NCBI GenBank assembly: GCA_965247505.1
Contig: OZ252020.1
Span: forward strand, 868,001-932,000
Source: CAIYRG01 sp965247505
GTDB lineage: Bacteria; Pseudomonadota; Alphaproteobacteria; Micropepsales; Micropepsaceae
DNA: 64,000 bases
Direction: 5' to 3'
Made by a program: the position numbers and the translations under genes
The notes under the pieces: generated by a model
Database searches by the model: none
Seen by the model: the letters and a program-made list of their open reading frames with translations, nothing else
Told to the model about the DNA's origin: nothing
Shown: one piece after another, positions 55,197 to 63,925 of the stretch
Layout: each line of letters starts with the position of its first letter
Position numbering within the stretch: the stretch's first letter is position 1

Positions 55197-55750
55197 GGCT
55201 GTGTGAAAACGCGTTGGCTGGTATGATTCTTCTGTGATTTGGTGGAGGGGTCGATGAAGCGCTTTGTAGTTGGCGATGATCGCAGTTAAAGCACTCTTTT
55301 TCCTGAGCGGCTGGATGAGTATTTGGGCGATGACAACCCGGTTCGGGCGATTGATGTCTTGGTTGATGAGCTTGATCTGGGGGAATTGGGCTTTAGCGGG
55401 GTTGAGCCGGAGGCGACGGGAAGGCCTGCCTACCATCCGGCGACGCTGCTGAAGATCTACGTCTATGGATACCTCAATCGGGTCCAATCGAGCCGTCGCC
55501 TAGAGCGGGAGTGCCAGTGCAATCTCGAGCTCCTATGGCTGACCGGCCGCCTGATGCCTGATTTCAAAACTATCGCCGATTTCCGCAAGGACAACGGCGG
55601 GGCCATCCGCAAGGTCTGCCGTGCGTTCGTAGTGTTGTGCCGTCGCCTTGAGCTGTTCAGTGAGGCGAGCGTTGCGATCGATGGCAGCAAGTTCAAAGCG
55701 GTCAACGCGCGGGATCGGAACTTCACGCAGGCCAAGATGCAGCGGCGGTT
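55197..55750 (+). pseudogene. IS1182-family transposase fragment, with an early stop and cut by IS3
   Basis: ATG 55254 opens MKRFVVGDDRS-stop (TAA 55287-55289)-STLFPERLDEYLGDDNPVRAIDVLVDELDL, then GRPAYHPATLLKIYVYGYLNRVQSSRRLERE and DFKTIADFRKDN, SVAIDGSKFKAVN (first catalytic Asp). All in one frame apart from the stop, which most simply was CAA. The text ends at QAKMQRRF where the IS3 element's left repeat starts (55751). The C-terminal half is absent. Left end around 55197 (ggctgtgtgaaaacg) is approximate. Confidence 0.82.
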
Positions 55751-55811
55751 TGGACCCTGCTGACGAAAGTGGAGACGTCCTGCGATAGGATTTTGATCGC
55801 AGGAGGTGCAA

Positions 55812-56108
55812 ATGTCGAAGCAGAATGGGAACAAGGGCCGGCGGTTTGATCGGGCCTTCAAGGAAGAAGCCGTCCGTCTTTTACAGACGAGCGGGCGCAG
55901 GCAGCGGCAGATAGCAGGAGATCTTGGGATCAGCGTCAGCGCGCTCGGCCGCTGGGTCGCAGAATTGCGTGAGGAGGATTTGCTTTCCGGTCCGCATGAG
56001 GATGCAGCGAAGGAGATTACCCGCCTACGCCGAGAGCGTGATCTGGCCCGTCAGGAACGTGATCTCCTAAAAAAAGCGCTGGCCTTCTTCGCCAGGGAAA
56101 GTCGATGA
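55812..56108 (+). CDS. IS3 transposase OrfA
   Basis: 98 residues from ATG 55812 with AGGAGG 6 bases upstream. Helix-turn-helix: RFDRAFKEEAVRLLQTSGRRQRQIAGDLGISVSALGRW, leucine-zipper region in ERDLARQERDLLKKALAFF (as part of the tail). A tract of seven A followed by G (56069-56076) in the 3' end is positioned in frame for -1 slippage to orfB, which would give OrfAB. orfB also starts with ATG overlapping the orfA stop. Confidence 0.9.
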   Translation: MSKQNGNKGRRFDRAFKEEAVRLLQTSGRRQRQIAGDLGISVSALGRWVAELREEDLLSGPHEDAAKEITRLRRERDLARQERDLLKKALAFFARESR

Positions 56109-56977
56109 GGTTCCGGTTCATCGACGCGGAGAGGGCCGGGTTGGCGATGCCGATATTCCGCCTGTGCAGACTGCTGCAGGTCAGCGTCTCAGGCTTCTAC
56201 GCTTGGCGCAATCGCGGCCCAAGCCAGCGACAGCTCGATAACATGGTTCTACTCGCCCATGTCCGGGCAGCCTTTCGGCGCAGCCGCGAGAGCTACGGTG
56301 CAGAGCGGGTCCATCACGAGCTTGCCAAGAATGGGATCGAGGTTGGACGCCATAGGGTGGCTCGGCTGATGCGGGGAAATGGGTTGTCTCCAAAACGGAA
56401 ACAGAAGTTCAAAAAGACGACGGACAGCCAGCACAACAAGGCCGTCGCATCGAACCTTCTCGACCAGAACTTCTCCGCCGAGGCACCCAACGAGAAATGG
56501 GCTGCCGACATCAGCTATATCTGGACGGCACAGGGCTGACTGTACCTGGCCGTCATGCTCGACCTCTATTCCCGGCGCGTCATCGGCTGGGCCGTGGGCG
56601 CTCGCATGACCAGCGACCTACCGCTCAGGGCGCTTAACCGTGCTATCGGGCTGTGCCAACCTGGCGCCGGTGTGATCCACCATAGCGATCGGGGAAGCCA
56701 GTACTGCTCAGACGCATACCAGGCGCGCCTCGGTGAACTCGGTTTCCTCGCCTCAATGAGCGGTAAGGGAAATTGCTATGATAACGCCGTCGTCGAGACC
56801 TTCTTCAAAACCATCAAGTCAGAACTGATCTGGAGGACTGTGTTCATGTCAAGAAGCCAAGCTGAAACTGCCATAGCCGGATACATCGACGGGTTCTATA
56901 ATCCAGTCCGTCGGCACTCGACGCTGGACTTCACAAGCCCCGTCAAATTCGAGGCAGAAGCAATGCAAACGGTGTAG
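56105..56977 (+). pseudogene. IS3 transposase OrfB with an in-frame TGA
   Basis: Integrase-core transposase. FIDAERAGLAMPIFRLCRLLQVSVSGFYAWR, HTH_21-type region SYGAERVHHELAKNGIEVGRHRVARLM, then NEKWAADISYIWTAQG-stop (TGA 56537-56539)-LYLAVMLDLYSRRVIGWAV with catalytic Asp residues before and after (ADISYI, MLDL), and the final Glu in NCYDNAVVETFFKTIKSE. The missing residue is Trp in relatives (GWLYLA); TGG to TGA explains it. Frame otherwise continuous to 56977. Confidence 0.88.
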
Positions 56978-56997
56978 GGCGCCTCCACTTTTCCTGG

Positions 56998-57783
56998 ATG
57001 GGTCCAGTGGTCGGCTATGCCCGGCGGAACTTCATGACGCCGCTTCCCCGGTTCGCGAGCTGGGACGCCTTCAATGGCCACCTGGAAGAGCAATGCCGCA
57101 ACCGGCAAGGCAACGTCCTGCGCGGCCACCGCGAGAGCATCGGCGAACGGTTTGTGCGTGACCGCGAAGCGTTGAAGAGGCCACTGCCGGCACCGTTCGA
57201 CGCGTGCGACAAGCAGGGCACGCGGGTCAACTCGCTGTCCCTGGTGCGCTACCGGACGAATGACTATTCCGTGCCCGTCGCCTACGGCCATCAGGAAGTC
57301 TGGATCCGTGGCTATGTCCACGAGGTGGTTATCGGTTGCGGCACCGGGATCATTGCCCGACACCCCCGTTCCTACGACCGGGAAGATATGGTCTTCGATC
57401 CGATCCACTACCTGCCTTTGCTGGAGCACAAGATCGGTGCCCTGGATCAGGCCGCGCCGCTAGCCGGATGGGAACTGCCTGATGCCTTCCCAACCCTGCG
57501 CCGTCTCCTGGAGGCGCGCATGGGCAAGGCCGGCAAGCGGGAATACGTCCAGGTCCTTCGGCTTCTGGAGACCTTCGATCTCGAGGTGCTTCACGGCGCG
57601 GTGAAGGACGCCCTGCGCCTGGGTGCGATCGGCTACGACGCCGTCAAACACCTTGTGCTGTGCCGTATCGAGCGACGCCCGCCCAAACTCAACCTGGATA
57701 TCTATCCCTACCTGCCTCGGGCCAACGTGGCGACCACGGCCGCCGCCAGTTATATGAGCTTGTTGGGTGGAGGCGCGTCATGA
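56998..57783 (+). pseudogene. istA: IS21 IstA transposase, 5'-truncated by the IS3 junction
   Basis: About 261 residues of the C-terminal part; the frame opens inside the IS3 right repeat (ATG 56998, artificial) and true istA text starts at VVGYARRNFMTPLPRF. Conserved EHLEEQC-like, VNSLSLVRYRTNDYSVP and GGTGII region (VVIGCGTGII) are visible, followed by PLLEHKIGALDQAAPL. The DDE core lies upstream and is absent, so this copy cannot transpose. Ends ATGA-overlapping istB at 57780. Confidence 0.85.
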
Positions 57784-58750
57784 CCGATACGCCGCAAGTG
57801 TTGCTGGCCCATCACCTCAAGACCCTGAAACTGCCGACGTTCCTGCGCGAATACGACAAGCTGGCCCGCCAATGCCCCACCGAGGGCGCCGACCATGTGC
57901 GGTATCTTGTCCGTCTGACCGAGTTGGAACTGATCGACCGTGAGCGCCGCATGGTCGAGTGGCGGATCAGACAGGCCAGGTTCCCCGCCGTCAAAAGCCT
58001 CGACAGCTTCGACTTCAAGGCCATCGCATCGCTCAACAAGATGCTGGTTCTGGAGTTGGCGCGATGCGAATACGTCGAGCGTCGTGAGAATATCATCGCG
58101 CTCGGCAACTCAGGCACCGGCAAGACCCATATCGCCCTCGGTCTCGGTCTGGCGGCCTGCCAAAAGGGGCTCTCCGTCGGCTTCCTCACGGCCGCTGCCC
58201 TGGTTCATGAACTGATGGAGGCCAGGGATGAAAAACGCCTGTTGCGCCTGCAGAAACAACTGGCAAAGTATCACCTTCTGATCATCGACGAACTCGGCTT
58301 CGTGCCGCTCTCGAAGACCGGCGCCGAGCTGCTGTTCGAAGTCTTCAGCCAGCGCTACGAGCGGGGCTCGATCCTGGTGACCTCCAACTTGCCGTTCGAT
58401 GAGTGGACGGAGATATTCGGCTCGGAACGCCTGACCGGGGCTTTGCTGGACCGCCTCACCCACCATGTCCATATCCTGGAAATGAACGGCAAGAGCTATC
58501 GTCTCAACCAAAGCCAAAAACGGCGGAAATCCCCAAAAATACCTGCTTAACCGCCGGTGCAATGGTTGACCCGGTGGGTCCACAGGAACCTCCCACGCTG
58601 CTTCGCTCCGCGTAACGCAAGCGCTACTCGCAGCAGCGCGGGTCCCTCCTATGGACTACCGGGACAACCCCCCAACACCGCGTACCGCATAACGTTAAGT
58701 GGACTAGTTTTGCTCCGCCCGGGTGGACTAATTTTGCTCCGCCGTTGACA
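57007..58750 (+). mobile_element. IS21-family element copy A, left end missing
   Basis: Contains the istA remnant, complete istB, and an authentic right end: two tandem terminal repeats agtggactagttttgctccg (58698-58717, plus cc) and ggtggactaattttgctccg (58722-58741, plus cc), ending cgttgaca at 58750. IS21 ends begin TGT, here in reverse complement TGTCAACGGC. The left end was removed at the IS3 junction. Confidence 0.85.
57780..58550 (+). CDS. istB: IS21 helper ATPase IstB (copy A)
   Basis: 256 residues from ATG 57780, overlapping istA (ATGA). AAA+ ATPase of DnaC type: Walker A ALGNSGTGKTHIALGLG near residue 107, Walker B LLIIDELGFVPLS, sensor ILVTSNLPFDEW. Starts MTDTPQVLLAHHLKTLKLPTFLREYD. 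It regulates IstA assembly at DNA ends. Frame intact, without functional IstA. Confidence 0.93.
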   Translation: MTDTPQVLLAHHLKTLKLPTFLREYDKLARQCPTEGADHVRYLVRLTELELIDRERRMVEWRIRQARFPAVKSLDSFDFKAIASLNKMLVLELARCEYVERRENIIALGNSGTGKTHIALGLGLAACQKGLSVGFLTAAALVHELMEARDEKRLLRLQKQLAKYHLLIIDELGFVPLSKTGAELLFEVFSQRYERGSILVTSNLPFDEWTEIFGSERLTGALLDRLTHHVHILEMNGKSYRLNQSQKRRKSPKIPA

Positions 58751-58831
58751 GCCATTTCCAAAGCAACCTCCATTTTTCCCTAATTTCTCCCAGAACCACC
58801 CAATTCTCGGTCGGGTCATTCTCTATTATTT

Positions 58832-60076
58832 TCAACGACTGAGCGCTTGATTAATTGGAACAACTTGGGCGGGTTTGCTTGTGCGATCACAGTACGTGGC
58901 CCACTCGGCCATTAGCCTCTTGCGCTTGTCGAATAGATCGCCCCTGCGATAGGCCGCTTCTACCTTGTCGCCAATGCTATGGGCTAAGGCCATCTCAGCC
59001 ACTTCGCGGGGGAGGTTGGTTTGCTCCGCAGCCCAGTCCCGGAACGTGGAGCGGAAACCGTGCGCTGTCAGATCTTGGCGATTCATACGTTTGAGCAAGG
59101 CTAACAGGGCATTGCTGGAAAGTGGTTTACCGCTCTTGCCACCCTGAAAGACATAATCCCCGTCCTTCACCTTGTGCATTTCCTTGGCGATTTTCAGGAC
59201 TTCTGATGAAAGCGGCACCCGATGTTCTTTGCCGCCCTTTATACGCTCTGCGGGGATGGTCCAGGTCTTGGCTTCAAAGTCGATATCATCCCAGGTGGCA
59301 CCGATGGTCTCGCTGGTACGGGAGGCCGTGAGAATCAGCCATTCCAGGGCCCAGGCCGCAAGGCCTTCCTGCTCTCGCAATTTCTTCATGAAAGCCCAAA
59401 TCCCCATGTAAGGCGGGGCTTTGTGATGCTTTACCTTTTGAACCTTGCTCCGGGCCGGGAGCAGCTTGTCCAAGTGACCGCGCCAGCGAGCAGGGTTCTC
59501 GCCCACCCGGAACCCGCGGGCCGTGGCCCAGTCCAGGATGGCCTCGATGCGGCCCCGAACCCGTGAAGCGGTTTCTGTCTTTTCCGTCCAGATCGGTTCC
59601 AGAACCTTCATCACCAAAGCCGTATCGATAGAAGACACCGGCAAATTACCAAAGACGGGGTAGGCAAAGGTTTCCAGGGTCGATGTCCATTGGCCCGCAT
59701 GCTTCGCATTGCGCCACCCAGCCTTGTGGGCCGAGATGTACTTCTCAGCACAATCTTTGAAAACCATGGTGGAGGCAGATTCCAGGGCCTGGGCCTGTTT
59801 CCGGGCTCTCTTGGCCTCTATGGGGTCCACACCTTCCAGAATGAGCTTCCTGGCCTCTCGGGCCTTGTCACGTGCTTCTACCAGGGTCACCGTATGAACT
59901 GCTCCGAGGCCCATATCCCGAGGCGTTTTGCGTCCATTCATGCGATACCGGAAGATCCAGGATTTGGTGCCTGCAGCCGAAATTTGGAGGTACAGGCCCC
60001 CTCCATCGGCATAGAGCCCCTTCTACTTAGTCCGGGTGACCGTTAAAGCCTTGAGGCGTCCAATTTGATTTGCCAT
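58832..60076 (-). pseudogene. DUF4102-type tyrosine integrase with an early in-frame TAG
   Basis: P4-like integrase. From ATG 60076 the text reads MANQIGRLKALTVTRTK-stop (TAG 60023-60025)-KGLYADGGGLYLQISAAGTKSW, so the DUF4102 domain is broken by a stop after 17 codons; downstream the frame is continuous for 396 codons to 58832. Core-binding and catalytic domains: FKDCAEKYISAHKAGWRN, Arg in TASRTSETIGATW, HGFRSTFRDW, and Tyr in HSIGDKVEAAYRRGD. From ATG 59941 a 369-residue product lacking the N-terminal arm domain remains possible. Flanked by two IS21 copies. Confidence 0.85.
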
Positions 60077-60123
60077 TTACCATCTCCATATCCATCCCTA
60101 AGATTGAGATTGTGATGGACTAT

Positions 60124-60234
60124 GGCGGACACTACAAGACAAAGAGAGAAATTAGTCCAATAAAAGCACAACTGTTGTGGAATGGGTAGAGATGGCAAGA
60201 AACGTCAGGAAACATTAGTACGGCGGACACTACA
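60124..60234. repeat. Pair of 13-bp direct repeats beside the integrase start
   Basis: ggcggacactaca at 60124-60136 and 60222-60234, 98 bp apart. The right copy lies right at the point where IS21 copy B text begins. Could be duplicated target, an attachment-site repeat or debris; nothing else is seen in 60077-60232. Confidence 0.4.
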
Positions 60235-61215
60235 TCCGCCGCCAGCTATATGAGCCTGCTCGGCGGAGTGGCGCCGTGACCGACACGCCGCAGGTGTTGT
60301 TGGCCCATCACCTGAAGACCCTCAAACTTCCGACCTTTCTGCGCGAGTACGACAAGGTTGCACGCCAGTGTGCCGCCGAGGGTGTCGACCAGGTGCGGTA
60401 TCTGCTCCGACTAGCGGAGCTGGAACTGATAGATCGCGAGCGCCGCATGGTCGAGCGGCGCATCAAGGCGGCGCGCTTCCGTACCGTCAAAAGCCTCGAT
60501 AGTTTTGACTTTCGGGTGATCCCGTCGTTGAACAAGTTCCTGGTTATGGAGTTGGCGCGCTGTGAATATATTGACCGAAACGAAAACGTCATCGCCCTGG
60601 GAAACAGCGGAACCGGCAAAACCCATGTCGCCATCGGGCTGGGATTAGCCGCGTGTCAGAAGGGCCTGAAGGTTGGTTTCACGACCGCCGCCGCCCTGGT
60701 CCACGAACTCATCGAGGCTCGGGATGAGAAACGCCTGTTACGGATGCAAAAGCAACTCGCGAGTTACAAGCTCCTCATCGTCGATGAACTCGGGTTCGTG
60801 CCTCTTTCCAAGACCGACGCCGAGCTGTTGTTCGAGGTCTTCAGCCAGCGCTACGAGCGCGGCTCGACATTGGTCACGAGCAACCTGCCGTTTGACGAAT
60901 GGACCGAGGTGTTCGGCACCGAGCGTCTCACCGGAGCCCTTCTCGGCCGCCTAACACACCACGTCCACATCCTCGAGATGAACGGCGAAAGCTATCGCCT
61001 CAACCAGAGCCGCATCCGTCAAACCAAACCAGCCTGAGAACGCTTGAACACGTGGGTCCACAGGCCCCTCTCACGGGCGCCACGTCGCTTGTGCGTGTGG
61101 AAGCGCGCCGCGACGCGCGCGGGTCCCTCCCGTGGACTACCTGGACAGGCCCGCCAGCGCCAAGTGGCCCAATTTTACTCCGCCCCAGTGGCCGAATTTT
61201 GCTCCGCCATTGACA
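60235..61215 (+). mobile_element. IS21-family element copy B, mostly istB plus right end
   Basis: Left part retains only the last ~16 istA codons (ASYMSLLGGVAP, 60241-60279), then full istB and the right end with two tandem repeats (61163-61184 and 61187-61208) and the terminal cattgaca at 61215. Related to but clearly different from copy A; same orientation. It abuts an IS6-type transposase fragment, so it probably inserted into that gene. Confidence 0.82.
60276..61037 (+). CDS. istB: IS21 helper ATPase IstB (copy B)
   Basis: 253 residues, start GTG overlaps the istA tail stop (GTGA). Walker A ALGNSGTGKTHVAIGLG, Walker B LLIVDELGFVPLS, sensor TLVTSNLPFDEW. Most residues match copy A, with many synonymous differences, so the two are separate lineages of one IS group. 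No functional istA attached. Confidence 0.92.
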   Translation: MTDTPQVLLAHHLKTLKLPTFLREYDKVARQCAAEGVDQVRYLLRLAELELIDRERRMVERRIKAARFRTVKSLDSFDFRVIPSLNKFLVMELARCEYIDRNENVIALGNSGTGKTHVAIGLGLAACQKGLKVGFTTAAALVHELIEARDEKRLLRMQKQLASYKLLIVDELGFVPLSKTDAELLFEVFSQRYERGSTLVTSNLPFDEWTEVFGTERLTGALLGRLTHHVHILEMNGESYRLNQSRIRQTKPA

Positions 61216-61216
61216 C

Positions 61217-61349
61217 TTTGGCCCGTTGTTTGCCTCGGAGATCCGGAAGAGGCGGACAGACCGGCGCAACTGGTCGAACTGGCGCTGGCATCTTGATGAG
61301 GTGTTCGTCCGCATCAATGGCGAAACACATTATCTATGGCGGGCTTCTA
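61217..61349 (+). pseudogene. IS6/IS26-type transposase fragment
   Basis: About 44 codons reading FGPLFASEIRKRR, RNWSNWRWHLDEVFVRINGE and THYLWRA. This is the first catalytic Asp region (LDEVFVRI) of IS6-family transposases. It begins exactly after the IS21 copy B end and loses homology after WRA; no ends detected. Confidence 0.8.
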
Positions 61350-61706
61350 GTATATTGATCTGCTTTCAAGGACTAAAAAATCTCTTATCTTATTGTTTAT
61401 ATGTTAGAAAAAGCCAATGACAAGTTGCGGGATAAAAGCTGATTTCCATCATGCGTAATCATTTTGAAACCGGATTCATTATAACCCCAGCGTAGCCAGG
61501 CGCGCGTTTGTCGTAGATTTCTTCCTGCATCCCTATTTTCGGCCTCGGCGTGGCAGCCTCCAAAAACGCCGTTCACGATCCCTATAAGAGCTTTCCGCGG
61601 CACCGACTTCCCCGACGCCGAGACCGCACGGGGACCCTATTTTTGATTCCAATTTGGCAACCGATCCGATGACCGCCATCGGTTCCGGCGATGCAACTCC
61701 CCGGCG
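61350..61706. other. Gene-free IS-region spacer
   Basis: 357 bp of unassigned DNA, the first 70 bp clearly A+T-rich. A leftward open frame at 61397-61603 has no recognisable family and I do not call it. No repeat or terminator of note. Confidence 0.4.
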
Positions 61707-61837
61707 GGCATTGTCAAGTTTACCGATTGTAGGCTTTTTCGGTATCTCTCCATGACGCTAAGCTATTGAAATTGCGTAGACTAGCTATCGACAATTTACC
61801 GAGATTTCCGAGTGAATCAGGTTAACTTGATAAAGCC
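61707..61837. repeat. MITE-like element, copy 1
   Basis: 131 bp bounded by inverted ends ggcattgtcaagtttacc (left) and, on the reverse strand from 61837, ggctttatcaagttaacc. No ORF inside. Copy 2 at 63039-63170 shares most of its sequence in the same orientation, including gctatcgacaatttaccgag. Together the copies bracket the OGG-fold-like gene. Confidence 0.72.
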
Positions 61838-62118
61838 TGCTGTCACACTAACAGGGTGACCTTGTGACCGGGTTCAGACAGATGTGAGAGAGTATCCTTG
61901 AAGTAGGGTTGGGGGTCTCGGAGGCTGTGATGGTGGAACCAGCAGTCGAAGGAGGCATCCTATGCAGGTACTTGGCCTGCCCCGCCAGATTACACGAGGA
62001 GGAGCCCTGGCGTCGCGTCTGGCCATAGTGGTGAACGTGCGCGGGATCGGGCAACATGGTCTGAAATGCAGATCCTGCTAATTCAGCGTGGAGGGCAAGC
62101 GGACAAAAGGGCACGGAC
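61838..62118. other. Upstream region of the OGG-fold-like gene
   Basis: 281 bp. The opposite strand is open (61848-62120) but reads as low-quality protein without motifs, so I leave it uncalled. Purine-rich aaaagggcacgga precedes the ATG at 62119. Confidence 0.35.
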
Positions 62119-62946
62119 ATGGAATATGGCGTCCCATCAGAAGGGGAATGCGCGGATATTTGGTTTCAGGATGAGCACTTGCGTGCTTTCCGAGAGAGCG
62201 TCCACGCGAACCATGACCCGGATGATGGAAATACAAAGTGGGGCCAAGCCTTCGGCGAAGGGCTTCCGAATGTAGACGTAGCTGTCTTGCCCGAAAAACG
62301 TGTGAAACGTAGCTGTGTGCTGAAACTGGCGTCGAACCTGGAGATCAACCTTCACACGGTCTGCACAGCAATCTTTGCTTGGGGCGGTATGAACCTAAGG
62401 CACCGTGACTCACTCTTTAATGAGAGCGGCCCGGAATGGCTCAAGGTAGCTCAAGATGTCCGGTGTGGGGCGATTGATCGAATGACAGCGTATGACCGTC
62501 TGAAGGAGTTGCGGAGTCAGAAACGGTTGAAGGGAATAGGACCAGCCTATTTCACCAAGTTGATCTACTTCCTCACGCCGCGCCACAGCACGGCGCTGAA
62601 GACGGGATACATAATGGATCAGTGGGCGGGATGCTCCGTTAACCTCCTAGTCGGGCGGGAAGTAGTCTTGATGAATGTCACCAAGACGTGGAAACGTCAG
62701 ACGGGCCGCCTAGCCCCGTCGTTTGCTTTCATGGTGTCCGATGAAAACACCGGAGACAACTATGAGGCGTTCTGCTCTGCGGTGGATCGCTTGGCAAGCT
62801 GCTTTGGCATCAATGATGAGCAAGTTGATCGAGCACTTGTTTCCACTGGCGGACGAAATCCAGAATTCTGGCGCCAGTACGTGATGGATCAGCGACAAAG
62901 CTACATTTGCAGCGGTGTCAAACTTAGCGGTGCTCTAACTCAGTAG
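62119..62946 (+). CDS. 8-oxoguanine glycosylase OGG-fold-like protein
   Basis: 275 residues. A helix-hairpin-helix-like motif LKGIGPAYFTKLIYFLTP (around residues 138-155) is followed by YIMDQWAGCSVN, a pattern I associate with proteins annotated as OGG-fold and found in mobile or defence loci. The canonical OGG1 lysine/aspartate pair (LPGVGxKVA...VDxH) is not obvious: after the hairpin, D in MDQW is the candidate acid. So DNA binding is plausible, catalysis unproven. Codon use is less GC-biased than core genes. MITE-like elements lie on both sides, the likely vehicle or scar of its transfer. Confidence 0.6.
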   Translation: MEYGVPSEGECADIWFQDEHLRAFRESVHANHDPDDGNTKWGQAFGEGLPNVDVAVLPEKRVKRSCVLKLASNLEINLHTVCTAIFAWGGMNLRHRDSLFNESGPEWLKVAQDVRCGAIDRMTAYDRLKELRSQKRLKGIGPAYFTKLIYFLTPRHSTALKTGYIMDQWAGCSVNLLVGREVVLMNVTKTWKRQTGRLAPSFAFMVSDENTGDNYEAFCSAVDRLASCFGINDEQVDRALVSTGGRNPEFWRQYVMDQRQSYICSGVKLSGALTQ

Positions 62947-63045
62947 CCAGCGCCTTAGCAACGCGCCGGGCGGTGTCTATCATGAGCCGGTCGCCCTCTC
63001 GCATCTCGTGCTCCATGGAGTTGACGCGTACGCGGAGTGGCATTG
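62924..63045 (-). pseudogene. Fragment of an unknown gene, cut by the MITE-like copy 2
   Basis: Reverse frame reads RVNSMEHEMREGDRLMIDT then ARRVAKALATELEHR and stops with TAA at 62924-62926. No start is present before the MITE boundary at 63039. The stretch is protein-like (amphipathic, charged) and overlaps the end of the OGG-fold-like gene by 23 bp. Could be an orphan C-terminus; no family recognised. Confidence 0.35.
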
Positions 63046-63170
63046 TCAAGTTAACTGATTTTAGGCTTTTTTCAGCATCTCTTCATGAGGCTAAGCCATT
63101 GAAATTATATAGGCCAGCTATCGACAATTTACCGAGATTTTGGAGTGAATCCGGTTAACTTGACAAAGCC
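63039..63170. repeat. MITE-like element, copy 2
   Basis: 132 bp, inverted ends ggcattgtcaagttaactg (left) and, reverse strand from 63170, ggctttgtcaagttaaccg. Same orientation as copy 1 and nearly the same length; both share the internal text ctatcgacaatttaccgaga and a central gctaag...attgaaatt segment. The left end abuts a truncated reverse gene. Confidence 0.72.
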
Positions 63171-63228
63171 CGGGTGGCCGCTACGCCGCCAAATCCTCTT
63201 TCGTCCGTACCCCTTTGGTGGGCCGGCC

Positions 63229-63855
63229 TCACGAACCGGATCGGGATGCGGCCCCATACCCGGCGCTCTCCAAAGACTCCAGGTCCGCCGCGCAGCGCTG
63301 CGCAAGCCTCGATCGTTGTTCTCCGCTCGGTGCCTCGAACCTGGTTCCGTCCGCGTACCGTGCGACCGGGTCGTCCGGCGACGTCCGTCCTCTCGATCCG
63401 GCCGCTGCCGTCATAGCCTCGACGGTTAGCGCCGCATTCAGCCGTTCGCCGCCATCGAGCCGGAACCTCTTCGGGAGCTCCGGCCCATCGCCGCCTGGCC
63501 GGCTGCCGCCCCCGCCGGGTGCGCCGGGCGATATCGCCTTTGCGGAAAGCATTGTGAGCCGCTGCGAGCCCGGCCCTGCGCCCTGCCCCGGCGCGCTGCG
63601 GCGGCGTCCTCGCCGGCCAGCGGCCTCGAAGAATCGCAGGCAGTCTAGAGGCGGCAGGGATATCGCGGATTCGGGCGCGGGAAACGGTGGGGCTGGAGAG
63701 ACATGAACAGGGTCTTCTCGATTGCACAAACACACCTTTCTTAAACGACCTCCCGGAGAAGTCGCGCCGGAGTGCCGTTTCGCCCTTGCGGGCACATCGA
63801 GGGGCATTCTCAGCGGAAGGTAGACGAGTTCATTGATAAAACCATATTTGTTCAA
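63229..63855 (-). CDS. Possible hypothetical protein in GC-rich DNA
   Basis: 208 codons, start ATG 63855. Several frames are open here on both strands because of very high GC, so the call is weak. The part from about residue 125 (PKRFRLDGGERLNAALTVEAM) to the end (DLESLESAGYGAASRSGS) has natural-looking composition; the first half is Arg/Pro/Gly-rich. No motif, no family, no ribosome site I trust. Nothing better is seen in 63171-63925. Confidence 0.25.
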   Translation of the reverse strand: MNKYGFINELVYLPLRMPLDVPARAKRHSGATSPGGRLRKVCLCNREDPVHVSPAPPFPAPESAISLPPLDCLRFFEAAGRRGRRRSAPGQGAGPGSQRLTMLSAKAISPGAPGGGGSRPGGDGPELPKRFRLDGGERLNAALTVEAMTAAAGSRGRTSPDDPVARYADGTRFEAPSGEQRSRLAQRCAADLESLESAGYGAASRSGS

Positions 63856-63925
63856 TAGTCAGAAAGAAGAATATTTACAATAGCTTGAAAGCCACATATG
63901 ATTCGGTCCTGTCAGCGGTAATGCC

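Larger units (their letters stand above)
55751..57006 (+). mobile_element. IS3-family element, chimeric flanks
   Basis: 1256 bp. Inverted ends: left tggaccctgctgacgaaagtgg from 55751; right (reverse complement from 57006) tggacccatccaggaaaagt. orfA and orfB with an A7G slippery site between. Left flank is the IS1182 transposase, right flank the IS21 istA gene; no target duplication (gtt / gtg). So left and right flanks come from different elements: either deletion or recombination between two IS3 copies produced this join. orfB contains an in-frame stop. Confidence 0.87.

Noticed and set aside
46304..56539. Reassigned genetic code (TGA read as Trp)
   Set aside because: Many intact genes (asd, amtB, dapE and others) end normally in TGA, and only the IS3 stop replaces a Trp; the others fit Arg or Gln.
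57007..61215. Composite transposon formed by the two IS21 copies around the integrase
   Set aside because: The copies differ, both lack their left ends, and no shared target duplication was found.
63171..63730. Rightward long open frame in the GC-rich end
   Set aside because: High GC opens frames on both strands; this one has no natural composition or motif.
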